Assembly: GCF_000258515.1 (NCBI RefSeq)
Contig: NZ_AJLF01000003.1
Location: 1 to 64,000, forward strand
Source of the DNA: Thermococcus zilligii AN1
Lineage (GTDB): Archaea; Methanobacteriota_B; Thermococci; Thermococcales; Thermococcaceae
DNA length: 64,000 bases
Reading direction: 5' to 3'
Every line of letters begins with the position of its first letter. Position 1 is the stretch's first letter. The notes under the pieces are model-generated. The model saw only the letters and a list, made by a program, of their open reading frames with translations, was not told the origin of the DNA and ran no database searches. Shown here piece after piece: positions 43,263-53,074 of this stretch. The position numbers were made by a program, and so were the translations under genes.

Positions 43263-43943
43263 TCAAGGCTTCCTCACGACGAAGAGCGCGTGGTCCTTCT
43301 CGTAGGGCTCAAGTGAAAGCCTCTCAACGACCTCGAAGTATTCGGAGAGCTCCTTTTCAACCTCCTTGAAGACCTGCTCTGGCTCTTTTGTCACGTCGAT
43401 GCTCCTGCTCTTGACCGAAATCATGCCGTAGCCGCCGCTCTTCAGGTAAACCCTGGCGTTGTCTATGAGGATTTTCGCCTGGGTCGGCTGGGCAACGTCC
43501 TCGAAGATGACGTCCACCTTCGGAACGAGCGCGCGGTAGCCCTCGGGCCTGGTGGCGTCGCCGAGTATCGGCACGATGTTCCTCCTTTCCTCGACGATTG
43601 GAACCAGCTCCCTCAGAACCCTCGGCGAGAACTCGACACCGAAGATTTTGCCTTCCCAGCCCACTATGTCGCTGACGTGTGAAGCTGTGGTTCCGCTCGC
43701 TATTCCGAGGTAGAGGACTGTTGAACCGGGCTTAATCGGGAAGTTCTCCAGCCCGTTGAGAATTGCCGCACCTAACTTCGACCTGTTCGGGTTCCAGATT
43801 CTGTATTCGTCCCCCTCGAACTTGACGGCCCTTTCACCGTAAACCCTCTGCCCGGGAACGAGGTTCTTGGTCGCTATCCTCTCGCTCCCGTCGTCCTCAA
43901 CGACTATATAAACGCCCGGGAACCTGTGCTTTTTAACCTTCAT
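43263..43943 (-). CDS. flpA: Fibrillarin-like rRNA/tRNA 2'-O-methyltransferase
   Basis: 226 residues. SAM-binding region [55 protein letters not shown] and [21 protein letters not shown] are characteristic. Catalytic subunit of C/D box RNPs, guided by sRNAs to methylate rRNA and tRNA. It directly follows the Nop5 gene with GAGGTGATG at its start. Confidence 0.97.
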   Translation of the reverse strand: MKVKKHRFPGVYIVVEDDGSERIATKNLVPGQRVYGERAVKFEGDEYRIWNPNRSKLGAAILNGLENFPIKPGSTVLYLGIASGTTASHVSDIVGWEGKIFGVEFSPRVLRELVPIVEERRNIVPILGDATRPEGYRALVPKVDVIFEDVAQPTQAKILIDNARVYLKSGGYGMISVKSRSIDVTKEPEQVFKEVEKELSEYFEVVERLSLEPYEKDHALFVVRKP

Positions 43944-43948
43944 TCACA

Positions 43949-45226
43949 TCACCTCTTCTCGCCCTTGTGTTTCTTTTTCATGAACTTCCTGTCCCCGCCA
44001 TCCTTCCCCTTCTTCTCTAACTCCCTGCCCTTTTCGTGCTTCCCACCCTTGAACATCTTGCCCTTGAACTTCTCCTTGTCCTTCTTCTCGGGCTTGGCCT
44101 TCTTCTTCGGCGGGTTCGGGTACTTCTCTTTAATCTCCTGTATCCTCTGCTCGAGCTCCTTGTTGAGTTCCTCGCCTATGTATTCGCCCGAGAAGTAGTC
44201 AACCCTCGCTGCAATGGCCAGCTTCCCAGCTAAGGCCCTCGCTATCTTGCCCCTCTGCCACCAGGGCGAGCGGTTTATCGCTGGGTACTGGAAGATAACC
44301 CCATGCTTGGGCGGCTTTGCCCCGCTCCTGAGGTGCCTGAAGAGGGCCTTCTCAGCTCCAAGAACCTGTATCGTTGAGGCAGGCATCATGGCCAGCTCTT
44401 TAAGCCCGCCGGCAATGCTCATGAGCCTCGCCGCGAGCTTGGCACCGACCAAAGCCTTGAGGTTTGGAGCGACTTCGTCCATCGCTGTCTCGAGGTAGTC
44501 CTCCACCTGGTCCCTCAGCTTGTAGAGGTCGTTTATCTCGCTCGCGAGCTTCCTTATGATTTCGCTGTCGAACTTTCCGAGGGGAGCGCCCATTGACTTC
44601 TCTGCCGCGCTGAGTATACTCTCGATTTTTCCCTCGGGGAAGCCCAGCTTTTCCAGCTTTTCTTTCGTGGCATTTTCCCTCGGGCCTATCTCCTTGACGA
44701 AGGCAACGTACTGCTCGTGCTTCGGCAGGATCTCGTCCAGCTCCGGGAAGTGGAGGCCGTACCATTCCCTTAACCTTGAAACGAGCAGGTTCGTGACCTT
44801 GTCGATGTCGTCCAGGGCCTCAATGGCCTGGATTATCATCTTGTCCCTTGCCCCGCTCTGCTCCTGTATGCGGAGCCTCGTTAAGGCTATGCCGACGTTA
44901 TAGTACTCGCTGAACCAGTCCTCCCCGAGGAACTCCTCCGGACTCGAGCGGAGCTTTTCACCGGCTAAATTGGGGAGCTCGGCGGTAGCGTTGTAGCCGA
45001 GATCCTTCAGGTTTCTGCTGAGCTCGGCGTCCTCAACGATGAACTCGTCGTAGCCTTTTTCCTTCAGCTCATCGAGAAGTGCGAGAAGTTCGTCACTCGG
45101 CTCGCCGTTTAGGAGCCTGTCCAGGCTCTCCTCTGGCTTCCCGCTGAAGGGCCTGCTTGAGATGGACTTTCCGCTTTCGTCAAAGGCGTGAATGCCCCTA
45201 ACGTTTTCTCCTATGTAAGCTTTCAT
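43949..45226 (-). CDS. Nop5/Nop56-58 C/D box RNP core protein
   Basis: 425 residues from ATG 45226 (GGAGGG upstream). The central coiled coil and NOP domain read LYKLRDQVEDYLETAMDEVA, AARLMSIAGGLKELAMMPAS and IQVLGAEKALFRHLRSGAK, with YFSGEYIGEELNKELEQRI after them. The Lys-rich tail (KPEKKDKEKFKGKMFKGG) is typical. Bridges fibrillarin and L7Ae on the guide RNA. Operon with fibrillarin; divergent from the THUMP-SPOUT gene. Confidence 0.96.
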   Translation of the reverse strand: MKAYIGENVRGIHAFDESGKSISSRPFSGKPEESLDRLLNGEPSDELLALLDELKEKGYDEFIVEDAELSRNLKDLGYNATAELPNLAGEKLRSSPEEFLGEDWFSEYYNVGIALTRLRIQEQSGARDKMIIQAIEALDDIDKVTNLLVSRLREWYGLHFPELDEILPKHEQYVAFVKEIGPRENATKEKLEKLGFPEGKIESILSAAEKSMGAPLGKFDSEIIRKLASEINDLYKLRDQVEDYLETAMDEVAPNLKALVGAKLAARLMSIAGGLKELAMMPASTIQVLGAEKALFRHLRSGAKPPKHGVIFQYPAINRSPWWQRGKIARALAGKLAIAARVDYFSGEYIGEELNKELEQRIQEIKEKYPNPPKKKAKPEKKDKEKFKGKMFKGGKHEKGRELEKKGKDGGDRKFMKKKHKGEKR

Positions 45227-45331
45227 CAGTCTTCCCTCCGGTTTGTAGCTGTAGGTTGTTGGGCCCTGTGAACTTAAACGTTGCGGAACAAAGGCTATAA
45301 GCTTGTTCCCCAACCCGCTCCGGTGGTGGGT

Positions 45332-46393
45332 ATGGGAAAGAAGTTTATAGTGAAAACCCAGAAGGGCATGGAAAGCGTTGCCGCCAATTATATTAAGGAA
45401 GCTCTGAGCGATGCCGAAGTCTGGGCTTCTCCACTTGGCTATTCAGGTCTTGTTCTGGTCGAGAGCGGGGATGAAACAGCCCTGGAGAAGATAGAGGGGA
45501 TTCCTGAGGTCGAGAGGGTGATCCCCGTTGTTGCCGAAGTTCCGGCGGTTCTCGATGAAATAGTCAAGACTGCGGAGTTAGTGGCCCCTATGATAGGTGA
45601 GAACGAGACTTTCGCCGTTAGGACTACGAGGAGGGGAAAGCACGACTTCTCGAGCATCGATGTTAACCGCACTTTAGGGGCCAGAATCCAGGAGCTAACG
45701 AAGGCTGACGTGGACTTAAGCTGGCCCGATAAGGTTGTCCAGGTTGAGATAATAGGGGATAAAGCGTACATCTCCGTCGTTCCGGGGGAAGAGTTCAGGA
45801 AATTCACACCGGATAAGATAGACGCCAGGGAGCTCTTCCGCAAGCTCACCGTAGTCCAGATGCCTTACTGGGGCGACTACAAAGCCTGCCGCTCCTTCGG
45901 CGAGAAAATAGGCAGGGCCGCACAGGCCTTTGAGGTCAAGGAGCTCATCATAGCCCCGAAGGAGAAGGTGGACGCTTTCGAACTGGCGGAGTTCATAAAG
46001 GGTGTGAGGATAGGTCAGGAGAGCAGACACCAGATCCAGAGGGAGGCCTACCCATGGAAAGTCGATAAGGTTCCCGTTTCGGTGTGGGACCTCCACCAGG
46101 TCGTTAGGGATAAGAAGAGGGACAAAAGGCTGCTCATAATCACGGATCCAAAGGGGCCGACGCTGGCTGAGGTCAAGGACCGGCTTGCGAGGGATATGTT
46201 CTACGCGAAGGAAATCGTTGTCTTCATCGGTTCACGGGAGGGCATCCCGCGCGGCCTCTTCCGGTTCGCGGACTACGTGGTCGACCTGGCCCCATACATG
46301 ACGTTTGCAACCGAGCATGGCATTCCCGCGGCGCTGGTCTCGCTCTGGGAGGTCTATGAGGAGTATTTGAGGGGCAGGGAAAAGGGGGAGTGA
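45332..46393 (+). CDS. THUMP-domain SPOUT-fold RNA methyltransferase
   Basis: 353 residues from ATG 45332 (GGTGGTGGG upstream). The N-terminal THUMP-like RNA-binding part includes VKTQKGMESVAANYIKEAL and TFAVRTTRRGKHDFSSIDVN; the C-terminal SPOUT-like part includes LIITDPKGPTLAEVKDRLAR and EIVVFIGSREGIPRGLFRFAD, followed by a knot-like end. Predicted to methylate tRNA or rRNA; the exact site is not known to me. Divergent from the Nop5-fibrillarin operon, sharing a short promoter region. Confidence 0.82.
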   Translation: MGKKFIVKTQKGMESVAANYIKEALSDAEVWASPLGYSGLVLVESGDETALEKIEGIPEVERVIPVVAEVPAVLDEIVKTAELVAPMIGENETFAVRTTRRGKHDFSSIDVNRTLGARIQELTKADVDLSWPDKVVQVEIIGDKAYISVVPGEEFRKFTPDKIDARELFRKLTVVQMPYWGDYKACRSFGEKIGRAAQAFEVKELIIAPKEKVDAFELAEFIKGVRIGQESRHQIQREAYPWKVDKVPVSVWDLHQVVRDKKRDKRLLIITDPKGPTLAEVKDRLARDMFYAKEIVVFIGSREGIPRGLFRFADYVVDLAPYMTFATEHGIPAALVSLWEVYEEYLRGREKGE

Positions 46394-46507
46394 TTCTGGC
46401 TTTTACTGCTTATTCCTTGAGTTTTGAGCCAGCGTCAGACCCTAAGGTCTTCCTCACCCCTCGGGAATCCGCCGTAGTCATCATCCGCTGGGGATTCCCC
46501 GGAACCC

Positions 46508-47227
46508 TCACGCTATTAGATAAAAGAGGCCGGCACCTGTTATACCGCCGAGGAGGGAAGCCAGGAAGTTCGTAGAGTTATTGTCCGTTATCCCCCTGTT
46601 CTCCAGGGTTGCGCCTATTAAACTGTCGAGGTTGACGCCAATAAACCCCCCGAGTGTTATGGCCACTACCATGGGAAGCCTGTGGGAGGTGAGGGGAAGG
46701 GCAAAGGGCGCTATCACCAGGGATCCAAGTAGCGCGAATACCTCGCCCGCTAAGGAGACCCCCCCGTTTGTACCGGGTGTGACTGGCTTAAAGTTCGTTA
46801 TAAGCCTTGGCCTCTTCCCGTAGACTTTCCCCAGCTCGCTGGCAAGGGTGTCACCGTTGACTGTCGCTATGGCCGAGAAAGTTGCTGCCCAGAAGATGTC
46901 CTGCCGTGTTATAGCCTCAACCACCAGGAAAAGGAGAGCGGCAAGCCCGTTTCCCAAAACGTTCCCCACACCTCTCGTTTTTTCGCTCCTGGATGAAAAG
47001 CCGAGCCGGACTTTCTCCTCAAAGCGGTGCCTGGTGGCCAGGACACCGAGAACCAGGAATATTAACAGTGCCAGGAACGTGTAAATCCCGCCTAGATGGA
47101 TAACCACTATACCGAGGACTGCCGAGAGCAGGGCTCCCCTGCCGTCGAGGGCCCGGGACTTATAGGCGGCGATCCCGAGCAGGGATATCAAAATCCCGGT
47201 GATGAGCGGGTGAACTGCGTCTTGCAT
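46508..47227 (-). CDS. DUF92/TIGR00297 family integral membrane protein
   Basis: 239 residues from ATG 47227 (GGGGTGG upstream), about 6-7 membrane helices. The signature TVNGDTLASELGKVYGKRPRLI with TPGTNGGVSLAGEVFALLGS matches the DUF92 (VTE6-like) family, whose plant member is phytyl-phosphate kinase. An isoprenoid-phosphate kinase role in archaea is plausible but unproven. Convergent with the THUMP-SPOUT gene. Confidence 0.85.
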   Translation of the reverse strand: MQDAVHPLITGILISLLGIAAYKSRALDGRGALLSAVLGIVVIHLGGIYTFLALLIFLVLGVLATRHRFEEKVRLGFSSRSEKTRGVGNVLGNGLAALLFLVVEAITRQDIFWAATFSAIATVNGDTLASELGKVYGKRPRLITNFKPVTPGTNGGVSLAGEVFALLGSLVIAPFALPLTSHRLPMVVAITLGGFIGVNLDSLIGATLENRGITDNNSTNFLASLLGGITGAGLFYLIA

Positions 47228-47378
47228 TACTGCCACCCCTGGGCTGAATGAAACGGTGCCTCTGTTGGATTAAGGGGGAGTAACCGTTTATTACTCTTTC
47301 CATCGACCATCGCCGAAAGGCCGTTCCTCCTGCCTTAGGGGCGGGGCTTTCAGGAGAAAGAGCAAGAATGAGCGGGGT

Positions 47379-47834
47379 TCAGAAAAGCTCGTATTTGCAG
47401 GTCTCTGTGATGAAAGTAACGTCCATGTGCTCTATGCCAGGCACGGCTTTTGATATCTCCTCTATTATGGCCTGTATCTCCTTCATGTCCTTGGGGGCGA
47501 CCACGTGCACAACAAGGTTGTGAGTTCCGAGGGCCTTCTGTATTATCGTTACGTGTTTGATCTCCTTCAGCTTCCCTATGGCCTCGTCGATGTTAACCCC
47601 TGCTTTCAGGGTTATGCCGAGCAGTACGTAAGAGTAGCCCAGGAGGTCAAAGTTCGGAACCACCGTGTACTTCTGGATAACGCCCATGCGCTCGAGTTTT
47701 TCCATCCTGCGTGAGATCCTCTGCCGGGTCGTCCCGAGAGCTTCCGCAAGCTCTTTGTAAGTCATCCTCGCGTCCTTGGACAGGAGCTCGATTATCCTGA
47801 GGTCTATTGGGTCAATTTTAGCCCTACCCTTCAT
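47379..47834 (-). CDS. Lrp/AsnC family transcriptional regulator
   Basis: 151 residues. HTH: IDPIDLRIIELLSKDARMTY, KELAEALGTTRQRISRRMEKL; RAM domain: YVLLGITLKAGVNIDEAIGK, IIQKALGTHNLVVHVVAPKD. Binds DNA as a multimer and responds to amino acids. TATA-like CTTATAAC on the minus strand lies about 45 bases upstream of the start. Palindromes upstream (47893-47966) suggest autoregulation. Confidence 0.93.
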   Translation of the reverse strand: MKGRAKIDPIDLRIIELLSKDARMTYKELAEALGTTRQRISRRMEKLERMGVIQKYTVVPNFDLLGYSYVLLGITLKAGVNIDEAIGKLKEIKHVTIIQKALGTHNLVVHVVAPKDMKEIQAIIEEISKAVPGIEHMDVTFITETCKYELF

Positions 47835-47877
47835 GGCATATCCCTCCGGCGATCTTCCATTATGCTAACCCGAGGGG

Positions 47878-48070
47878 GGTTATAAGACTTTCGGAAAATT
47901 TTCAACATGTTGGTGTTGCCTCACTTTTCGTGTTCCACAACGTTATGAACGGTGGGGAAAATTTCCGATTTTTTAAGGGATATTCGCGGCATTATGCACC
48001 AAAATTGCAATGTAATTAGCTCAAAAAAACTTTATTGAGTTGTGCATTACCTTTGTAATTAGTAAAAAAT
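47878..48070 (-). promoter_or_regulatory. Upstream region of the Lrp gene with AT-rich palindromes
   Basis: It contains the TATA box (47878-47885 region) plus GAAAATTTTC (47893-47902), CAACATGTTG (47903-47912) and GGAAAATTTCC (47956-47966). Further upstream are two TGTAATTAG words about 40 bases apart (near 48010 and 48053) and the near-complementary GCATTATGC and GTGCATTAC. These are candidate sites for the regulator itself. No other gene was seen in this 270-base gap. Confidence 0.5.
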
Positions 48071-48106
48071 AGGCACCTCCGGCCCGGGAATAAAAGAAAT
48101 AAGAGG

Positions 48107-51100
48107 TCAGGCCTTCTTCAGCGGAAGGCTCTCCCTGATCTTCCTCAGGAGTTCCTCCTTCTTGGGCGAGTCCGCGAGCGCTATCTCGAGTACCTCGTCA
48201 ATGGTCTCCACGGGCATTATCCTTATTTTCGCCGCCCTGTCCGGGCTGAGGAAGACGTCCTTCTCGTTGGATTTCGGTATTATGACCGTCTTTATGCCCG
48301 CTTCGATGGCCGCTTCGATCTTGGGTGTGGCACCGCCTATTGGCAGAACCTCGCCGCGGACGCTGAGGGAGCCCGTCATGGCCACGTCCTGTCTTATCGG
48401 TATCTCCTCCAGGGCAGAGATGACGGCTGTGGCAACGCTTATGCTGGCTGAATCGCCCTCAACCCCCTCGTAGGTCTGGAGGAACTGGACGTGGATGTCG
48501 TACTGGCTTATGTCCTCCCCCTTGTAGCGCTTGATTATTGCCGAAACGTTCTGCACGGCCTCCTTGGCTATCTCGCCCAGCTTTCCGGTGACGATTATCT
48601 TCCCCTCTTCCTTGCTGGCGGCGGGGGCAACGACGGCTTCAATCGGAAGCACTATGCCGCTCTGCTCCCCTATCACGGCCAGACCGTTGACCCTACCGAT
48701 CTCGCCGCCTTCGGTCTTTATGACCTGATACTCCTTCTTGTTCTCTATGTACCAGTCGGCGAGCTGCTTTTCAAGGGGTTTGGCTATTTTCATTGCCTCC
48801 AGCACGTCTTCCCTGTCAACGTACTTTTTACCCTTCTTGATGGCTATGTCTCCAGCGGCCCTTACTATTCCGCCGAGATCCCTGAGGCGGAGCGTGAGGT
48901 GGCCCTTCCTTCCTGCCCTCTTCTGGGCCTCTCTAACTATCTCCTCGACTGCATCGCGGGTGAAGTGGGGGATTTTGCCATCGCGCTTTACCTCCTGAGC
49001 TACGAACTGGACGAGCTTTCTCCTGTTTTCTGGGGTGTCCGGCATTGTCGTTCTCATGTAGACCTCGTAACCGTAGCCCCTGATGCGGGAGCGCAAAGCG
49101 GGATGCATCTTATCAACCGTATCCAGGTTTCCGGCGGCTACAAGTATGAAATCACAGGGCACTGGCTCCGTTCTCACCATCGCACCGCTTGAGAGCTCGC
49201 TCTGGCCGGTTATCGGGAACTTCTTCTCCTGCATGGCCGTGAGAAGGCTCTGCTGCATCTTCAGGCTTAGCGTTGCAATCTCGTCTATGAAGAGGACGCC
49301 CTTGTGGGCGCGGTGGATCATTCCGGGCTCAACGCGCTCATGGGCTGGCGTGCCGAGCCCGCCCGAGTTCTTGACGAAGAGGCCGTTGGCGAGCAGGTTG
49401 CCCTCCTCTGTGGTGAGGTTGTAGGTTACCTCAACTTCTTCCCAGGTCTCTATGAAGGCCCTTCTCTCGCCTTTTAGTATCTTCTCGAGCCTCTCTGCTC
49501 CCCCTCCCGCTTCCTCGAGGGCCTTCTTGACATCCTCAAGGAGTTTTGCCCTCCTTGTCGGCGAGAGAGTCATGGGCACAAATTCGAGGAGGTTCAAGAG
49601 GCTGTCTACCGATTGGGAAAGGACTAATCCGACTCTGTGCTCCTCGGTAGCTTTATCAACCCTGACCTCTGCCTCGATGCCGAAGATGCCGAGGTACCAT
49701 GCGAGCTCCTGGAAGAAGGGCAGCTCCTTTTCGGGTTCATCCGTCGGCCGGGCAACCTCAAGGGTTCCGTTGAACTTTGTGCCCTCCCGGGTGAAGAACA
49801 CGCTACCGTCCCCGCTGTAAAGGCCGTCGAAGAAGGCTAAGAATAGCGAGGGCTTGAGCCGGATCCACCACGGGAGTTCCGGCTTTATCTCTTTTCCGAC
49901 GGGGCCCCCTAAAGCCACGAAGAAACTGATTATCCTCCTGTCCCGGGTCCGGAAGAGTATGCTCCCCCCTGCCCTCCGGTTTTCTTTGATTTCGTAGTTG
50001 AACTCGCCGAAGAGCTCTTTGAGTGTTTCGGCGAACCTTTCAACCGCTTCCCTTTCGCTGGAGGCGAAGCTTAAAGTTCTGAGGTTCCCGTCTATGTTGC
50101 CGCCCCTAAACAGGGCGCCGAGGAGGAGTGCGGCCTTCTCAAGCCTCTCATCCTCGCTCGTGAGCGGGAGCAGGTTGGGGGCTTTAAGTTCTTCGATCAT
50201 CTTCAGAGACTTCGGCGTTGCCCCCTTCCCCAACCGGTTGGGGTACCCCCTGAGCTTTTCCTCCCCGTCGTAGGTTCTCGCTATCGCGAACTCGTCGAGA
50301 ACATTAACCGGAACCCTGATGGGCCCGTCTTTTACTGTTATATCGCCGGCCTCTTTGAGGCCCCCAGCTGTGTAAACCTTGTGCTCCGGTGTCAGCGCGA
50401 ACCAGTAGTCCCTCTCCAGGTTCACCACGCGCCTCAACTTCTGCCTTCCGAGCCTCTTGTTGGCGTAGAGGAGCTTCGTAAAGCCTTCCTTAGTGAGGAT
50501 CTCGACGTTTTTGTCCCTGAAGTCATGGTAAATGACCTTAATTTCCCCGTCCATTCCCTCGCCGGAGGGGGTTTTTAGGGCCTCCTCCACGAAGTCTTCG
50601 AGCTTGAGGGCCTTTATTTTGCCGTCTTCCCTGACGATGACACTCTCTTTTCCGCTAAAGCACTGAAACGGGTCGTGCCTCACATCTCCGAGCAGGGCTC
50701 CGGCGTGTGCCCCGGTTGCATCGACGAAGGGGGCTTTTGTCCTTCCGCAGTTATCAACGAGGAGCTTGGGAACGAGGACGCTGGTCCTCATCCTCATGTT
50801 GGAGAGAACCATCATGGTGAGGATTATTACGAAGAGGCCCATCAGGAAGTTCGTGGTGCTGTAGTCTATGAGAATCGCCATCATGACCATGAAAACTACG
50901 GCCATTAGAAGGTAGGACTTTATGTTCTCCTGGCTTCTGGCCTTCTCGCGGTAGTGCTCGACTATTCTCCTCCCCTGGCAGGCGGGAACGGTCTTTATCC
51001 TCGGCATGTTCTCGTCTTCAGGGTTCGGGAAGACGAGGATATCCTCCAGGTTCTCCGTTGGCAATAGCTCAGCCATGGCTTGCCCGAGCATGGACTTCCC

Positions 51101-51298
51101 TGTTCCTGGCTCGCCTATGAGGAGTACGTGCCTCTTCTGACCGGCGGCGGTCTTTATGACCTCAACGGCATGCTCCTGGCCAATGACCTGATCGATGAGC
51201 TTTTCGGGTACTTTTATCTCCTCCGTCGTTGAAAACTCGAGACCTAAATCCAGGCTCTCACCGCTCTGACTGGAGGTGACGGCTCTCTCATCCTCCAT
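48107..51298 (-). CDS. lonB: Archaeal membrane-bound Lon protease (LonB) precursor with intein
   Basis: 1063-residue precursor from ATG 51298 (AGAGGG six bases upstream; ATG 51319 is an alternative). Walker A GEPGTGKS, two membrane helices ([32 protein letters not shown]) inserted in the AAA+ domain as in all LonB, Walker [11 protein letters not shown], and protease domain with the catalytic Ser in [13 protein letters not shown] (about residue 950) and Lys in [14 protein letters not shown]. The AAA+ domain is interrupted after HDPFQ by a 432-residue intein; the mature protease is about 631 residues. An ATP-dependent membrane-anchored quality-control protease. Confidence 0.96.
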   Translation of the reverse strand: MEDERAVTSSQSGESLDLGLEFSTTEEIKVPEKLIDQVIGQEHAVEVIKTAAGQKRHVLLIGEPGTGKSMLGQAMAELLPTENLEDILVFPNPEDENMPRIKTVPACQGRRIVEHYREKARSQENIKSYLLMAVVFMVMMAILIDYSTTNFLMGLFVIILTMMVLSNMRMRTSVLVPKLLVDNCGRTKAPFVDATGAHAGALLGDVRHDPFQCFSGKESVIVREDGKIKALKLEDFVEEALKTPSGEGMDGEIKVIYHDFRDKNVEILTKEGFTKLLYANKRLGRQKLRRVVNLERDYWFALTPEHKVYTAGGLKEAGDITVKDGPIRVPVNVLDEFAIARTYDGEEKLRGYPNRLGKGATPKSLKMIEELKAPNLLPLTSEDERLEKAALLLGALFRGGNIDGNLRTLSFASSEREAVERFAETLKELFGEFNYEIKENRRAGGSILFRTRDRRIISFFVALGGPVGKEIKPELPWWIRLKPSLFLAFFDGLYSGDGSVFFTREGTKFNGTLEVARPTDEPEKELPFFQELAWYLGIFGIEAEVRVDKATEEHRVGLVLSQSVDSLLNLLEFVPMTLSPTRRAKLLEDVKKALEEAGGGAERLEKILKGERRAFIETWEEVEVTYNLTTEEGNLLANGLFVKNSGGLGTPAHERVEPGMIHRAHKGVLFIDEIATLSLKMQQSLLTAMQEKKFPITGQSELSSGAMVRTEPVPCDFILVAAGNLDTVDKMHPALRSRIRGYGYEVYMRTTMPDTPENRRKLVQFVAQEVKRDGKIPHFTRDAVEEIVREAQKRAGRKGHLTLRLRDLGGIVRAAGDIAIKKGKKYVDREDVLEAMKIAKPLEKQLADWYIENKKEYQVIKTEGGEIGRVNGLAVIGEQSGIVLPIEAVVAPAASKEEGKIIVTGKLGEIAKEAVQNVSAIIKRYKGEDISQYDIHVQFLQTYEGVEGDSASISVATAVISALEEIPIRQDVAMTGSLSVRGEVLPIGGATPKIEAAIEAGIKTVIIPKSNEKDVFLSPDRAAKIRIMPVETIDEVLEIALADSPKKEELLRKIRESLPLKKA
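49367..50662 (-). mobile_element. Intein in LonB with DOD (LAGLIDADG) endonuclease domain
   Basis: 432 residues between HDPFQ and SGGLG of LonB. It starts [17 protein letters not shown] (Cys1 nucleophile); the B-block [12 protein letters not shown] carries the TxxH-like histidine. The homing-endonuclease motifs are [16 protein letters not shown] (first, with Asp replaced by Gly-Asn) and [13 protein letters not shown] (second, intact). It ends NGLFVKN before Ser+1. The penultimate residue is Lys rather than the usual His. The site is the known Lon insertion point of Pyrococcus inteins (from memory). Confidence 0.93.
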
Positions 51299-51426
51299 GT
51301 GCATCCCTCTTAAGCTCATTTCTCACACTGATGGTGGATGCCCGGGCAGGCTTATAACTTTATCTTTGGAGGGCCAGTGAAAAAAGCTAAAATACCTCGG
51401 CGGTCAAGGTTTAGGTGGTGGAGACA

Positions 51427-52224
51427 ATGTCAAGGAGCGTTGAAGATCACGTAATGTTCACCGCGAAACACGGTAGCTGGAAGGTCGCCGATAAGTTGCT
51501 GGACGTAGACGACAGGGCCAGGATTGCCCACTTCCTGGCGATGGTTTCCAACACCGTCAACTCGAAGATCCCGGAGTACCTCACCGGGGTTATGAACGTC
51601 GCCGGGATAATGAGCCTTGCCGAGGAGCTGGCGAGGGGCGACCTTACGAAGGTGGTCTCATCCCTTAAGTCTCCGGGAACTTCCAAGAAGCTCGGTGACC
51701 TCGTCTTTGAGGACGATAAGACTCTCAAGAAGCTTCTGGTGGACGTGGCCAGGGCGGTTCTCGTCAGGATGACGCTTTCCAGGTTCGTCCCGGTCTCTTA
51801 TCCAGAGGGGGAGCTGGCAGAGGTCAGGGTTGTCTTTCCCTTCCCGGATGATCACGTTAATTTCACGGCCAAACACGGGGAGTGGATAGTCGTTAAAAGG
51901 CTCATAATAGACGACGCAACACCCATGGTTGACGTCGCGAGGCTCCTCGCCAGCATAAACGAGACAACGACCCTTAAAATACCTGTCTATGCCGATATAG
52001 ACCTTGAGGGGATCGAGGAGTGGTTTGGTGGCCTTAAGAAGGTTAAAAAGTCGGAGATTCCGACCGTTATTGAGAAATACCTCCACTTCCAGCCCTCATC
52101 CTTTGCCCCGGCGGAATTTGAAGGGCACGCGAGGGTTTATGCCCTCAGAAAGGCGCTTGAGGTTATAGACCTCCCCCTGGACGTTCCGGCTAAGAGCCTT
52201 GAGAAGTACCTGGAAAAGAAATGA
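51427..52224 (+). CDS. Unknown protein with two tandem repeats, 265 residues
   Basis: ATG 51427 with AGGTGGTGG upstream. A clear internal duplication: DHVMFTAKHGSWKVADKLL followed by VDDRARIAHFLAMVSNTVNS and KIPEYL (residues 6-60), and DHVNFTAKHGEWIVVKRLI followed by IDDATPMVDVARLLASINET and LKIPVY (about 140-195). The shared DHVxFTAKHGxW opening is striking. No known domain recognised. First gene of a same-strand run with RidA, JAMM and DtxR genes; divergent from lonB. Confidence 0.75.
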   Translation: MSRSVEDHVMFTAKHGSWKVADKLLDVDDRARIAHFLAMVSNTVNSKIPEYLTGVMNVAGIMSLAEELARGDLTKVVSSLKSPGTSKKLGDLVFEDDKTLKKLLVDVARAVLVRMTLSRFVPVSYPEGELAEVRVVFPFPDDHVNFTAKHGEWIVVKRLIIDDATPMVDVARLLASINETTTLKIPVYADIDLEGIEEWFGGLKKVKKSEIPTVIEKYLHFQPSSFAPAEFEGHARVYALRKALEVIDLPLDVPAKSLEKYLEKK

Positions 52225-52251
52225 CGCCAGGAACGCGCTGAGGTGGTGAAA

Positions 52252-52635
52252 ATGGAGAAGCAAATCGTGATCCCTCCCGGGGCTCCCTCTCCCATCGGGC
52301 CGTACAGCCCGGGTATCCTTGCCTCCGGGAGGCTTCTCTTCGTTTCGGGCCAGATCCCAGTTGACCCCGCAACAGGAAAGCTCGTTGAGGGCAGCTTTGA
52401 GGAGAAAGTCAGACAGACTCTGAGAAACCTCCTCTCGGTCGTTGAAGGTGCCGGAGGGAGTGCCGAGAACGTGGTAAAGGTAACGGTATACCTCAGGGAC
52501 ATTGGGAAGTACGATGAGTTCAACAGGGTTTACTCAGAGTTTTTCAGTGAATCCAAGCCCGCCAGAGCGGTGGTTGAGGTTTCAAACCTTCCCAAGGGTG
52601 TGGACATCGAGGTGGAGGCCATAGCGGTGTTTTGA
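52252..52635 (+). CDS. RidA (YjgF/YER057c/UK114) family enamine deaminase
   Basis: 127 residues from ATG 52252 (GAGGTGG upstream). PPGAPSPIGPYSPGILASGR, LFVSGQIPVDPATGKLVEG and RNLLSVVEGAGGSAENVVKVT with the Arg in PARAVVEVSNLPKGVDIEVEAI are the full family pattern. It hydrolyses reactive enamines/imines from PLP enzymes to ketoacid and ammonia. Part of the 51427-53536 run. Confidence 0.95.
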   Translation: MEKQIVIPPGAPSPIGPYSPGILASGRLLFVSGQIPVDPATGKLVEGSFEEKVRQTLRNLLSVVEGAGGSAENVVKVTVYLRDIGKYDEFNRVYSEFFSESKPARAVVEVSNLPKGVDIEVEAIAVF

Positions 52636-52659
52636 TCTTTATTTTTGAAGGTGAAGCGG

Positions 52660-53034
52660 ATGGTCGCCAAAGTGAGAATCCGCGGGGAGCTTTTGGAGTA
52701 CCTTCTGGAACTGTCCAGGGACTTTTACCCGAACGAGTTTGCCGGGTTTCTCCGGGAGAAAGATGGTGTCTTGGAGGAGGTCTTAATAGCTCCGGGAGGT
52801 TATTTTGGCCCGACCTCTGCTTTCTTCAACACCTGGCTCCTGCCCCTTGACGGGGAGATAAAGGGAACCGTCCACTCCCACCCGGACCACGTTTGCCAGC
52901 CATCGCCGCAGGACCTCTGGTTCTTCTCCAAGTTCGGGGGCTTTCACCTGATAATATGCTACCCCTATTCCCTGGAGGACGTCAGGGCATACGACAGCGA
53001 GGGCAATCCGGTGGAGATTGAGGTGATCCCGTGA
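52660..53034 (+). CDS. JAMM/MPN+ metalloprotease (SAMP deconjugase-like)
   Basis: 124 residues from ATG 52660 (AAGGTG upstream; in-frame TTG 52645 less likely). The JAMM motif is complete: Glu in FYPNEFAGFL, then HSHPDHVCQPSPQD, which fits H-S-H-x7-S-x2-D. Archaeal members cleave ubiquitin-like SAMP conjugates, as described for the Pyrococcus furiosus enzyme; others are sulfur-carrier proteases. The N-terminal half (LLEYLLELSRDFYPNEF) fits an MPN fold. Confidence 0.9.
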   Translation: MVAKVRIRGELLEYLLELSRDFYPNEFAGFLREKDGVLEEVLIAPGGYFGPTSAFFNTWLLPLDGEIKGTVHSHPDHVCQPSPQDLWFFSKFGGFHLIICYPYSLEDVRAYDSEGNPVEIEVIP

Positions 53035-53074
53035 ACGAAAACTACTTAAACATTTTTGGCTATCCTAAATCCAG

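Noticed and set aside
46390-46575. A 61-codon frame overlapping the THUMP-SPOUT stop
   Set aside because: It runs 67 bases into the DUF92 gene on the other strand, has no family resemblance and no independent ribosome site.
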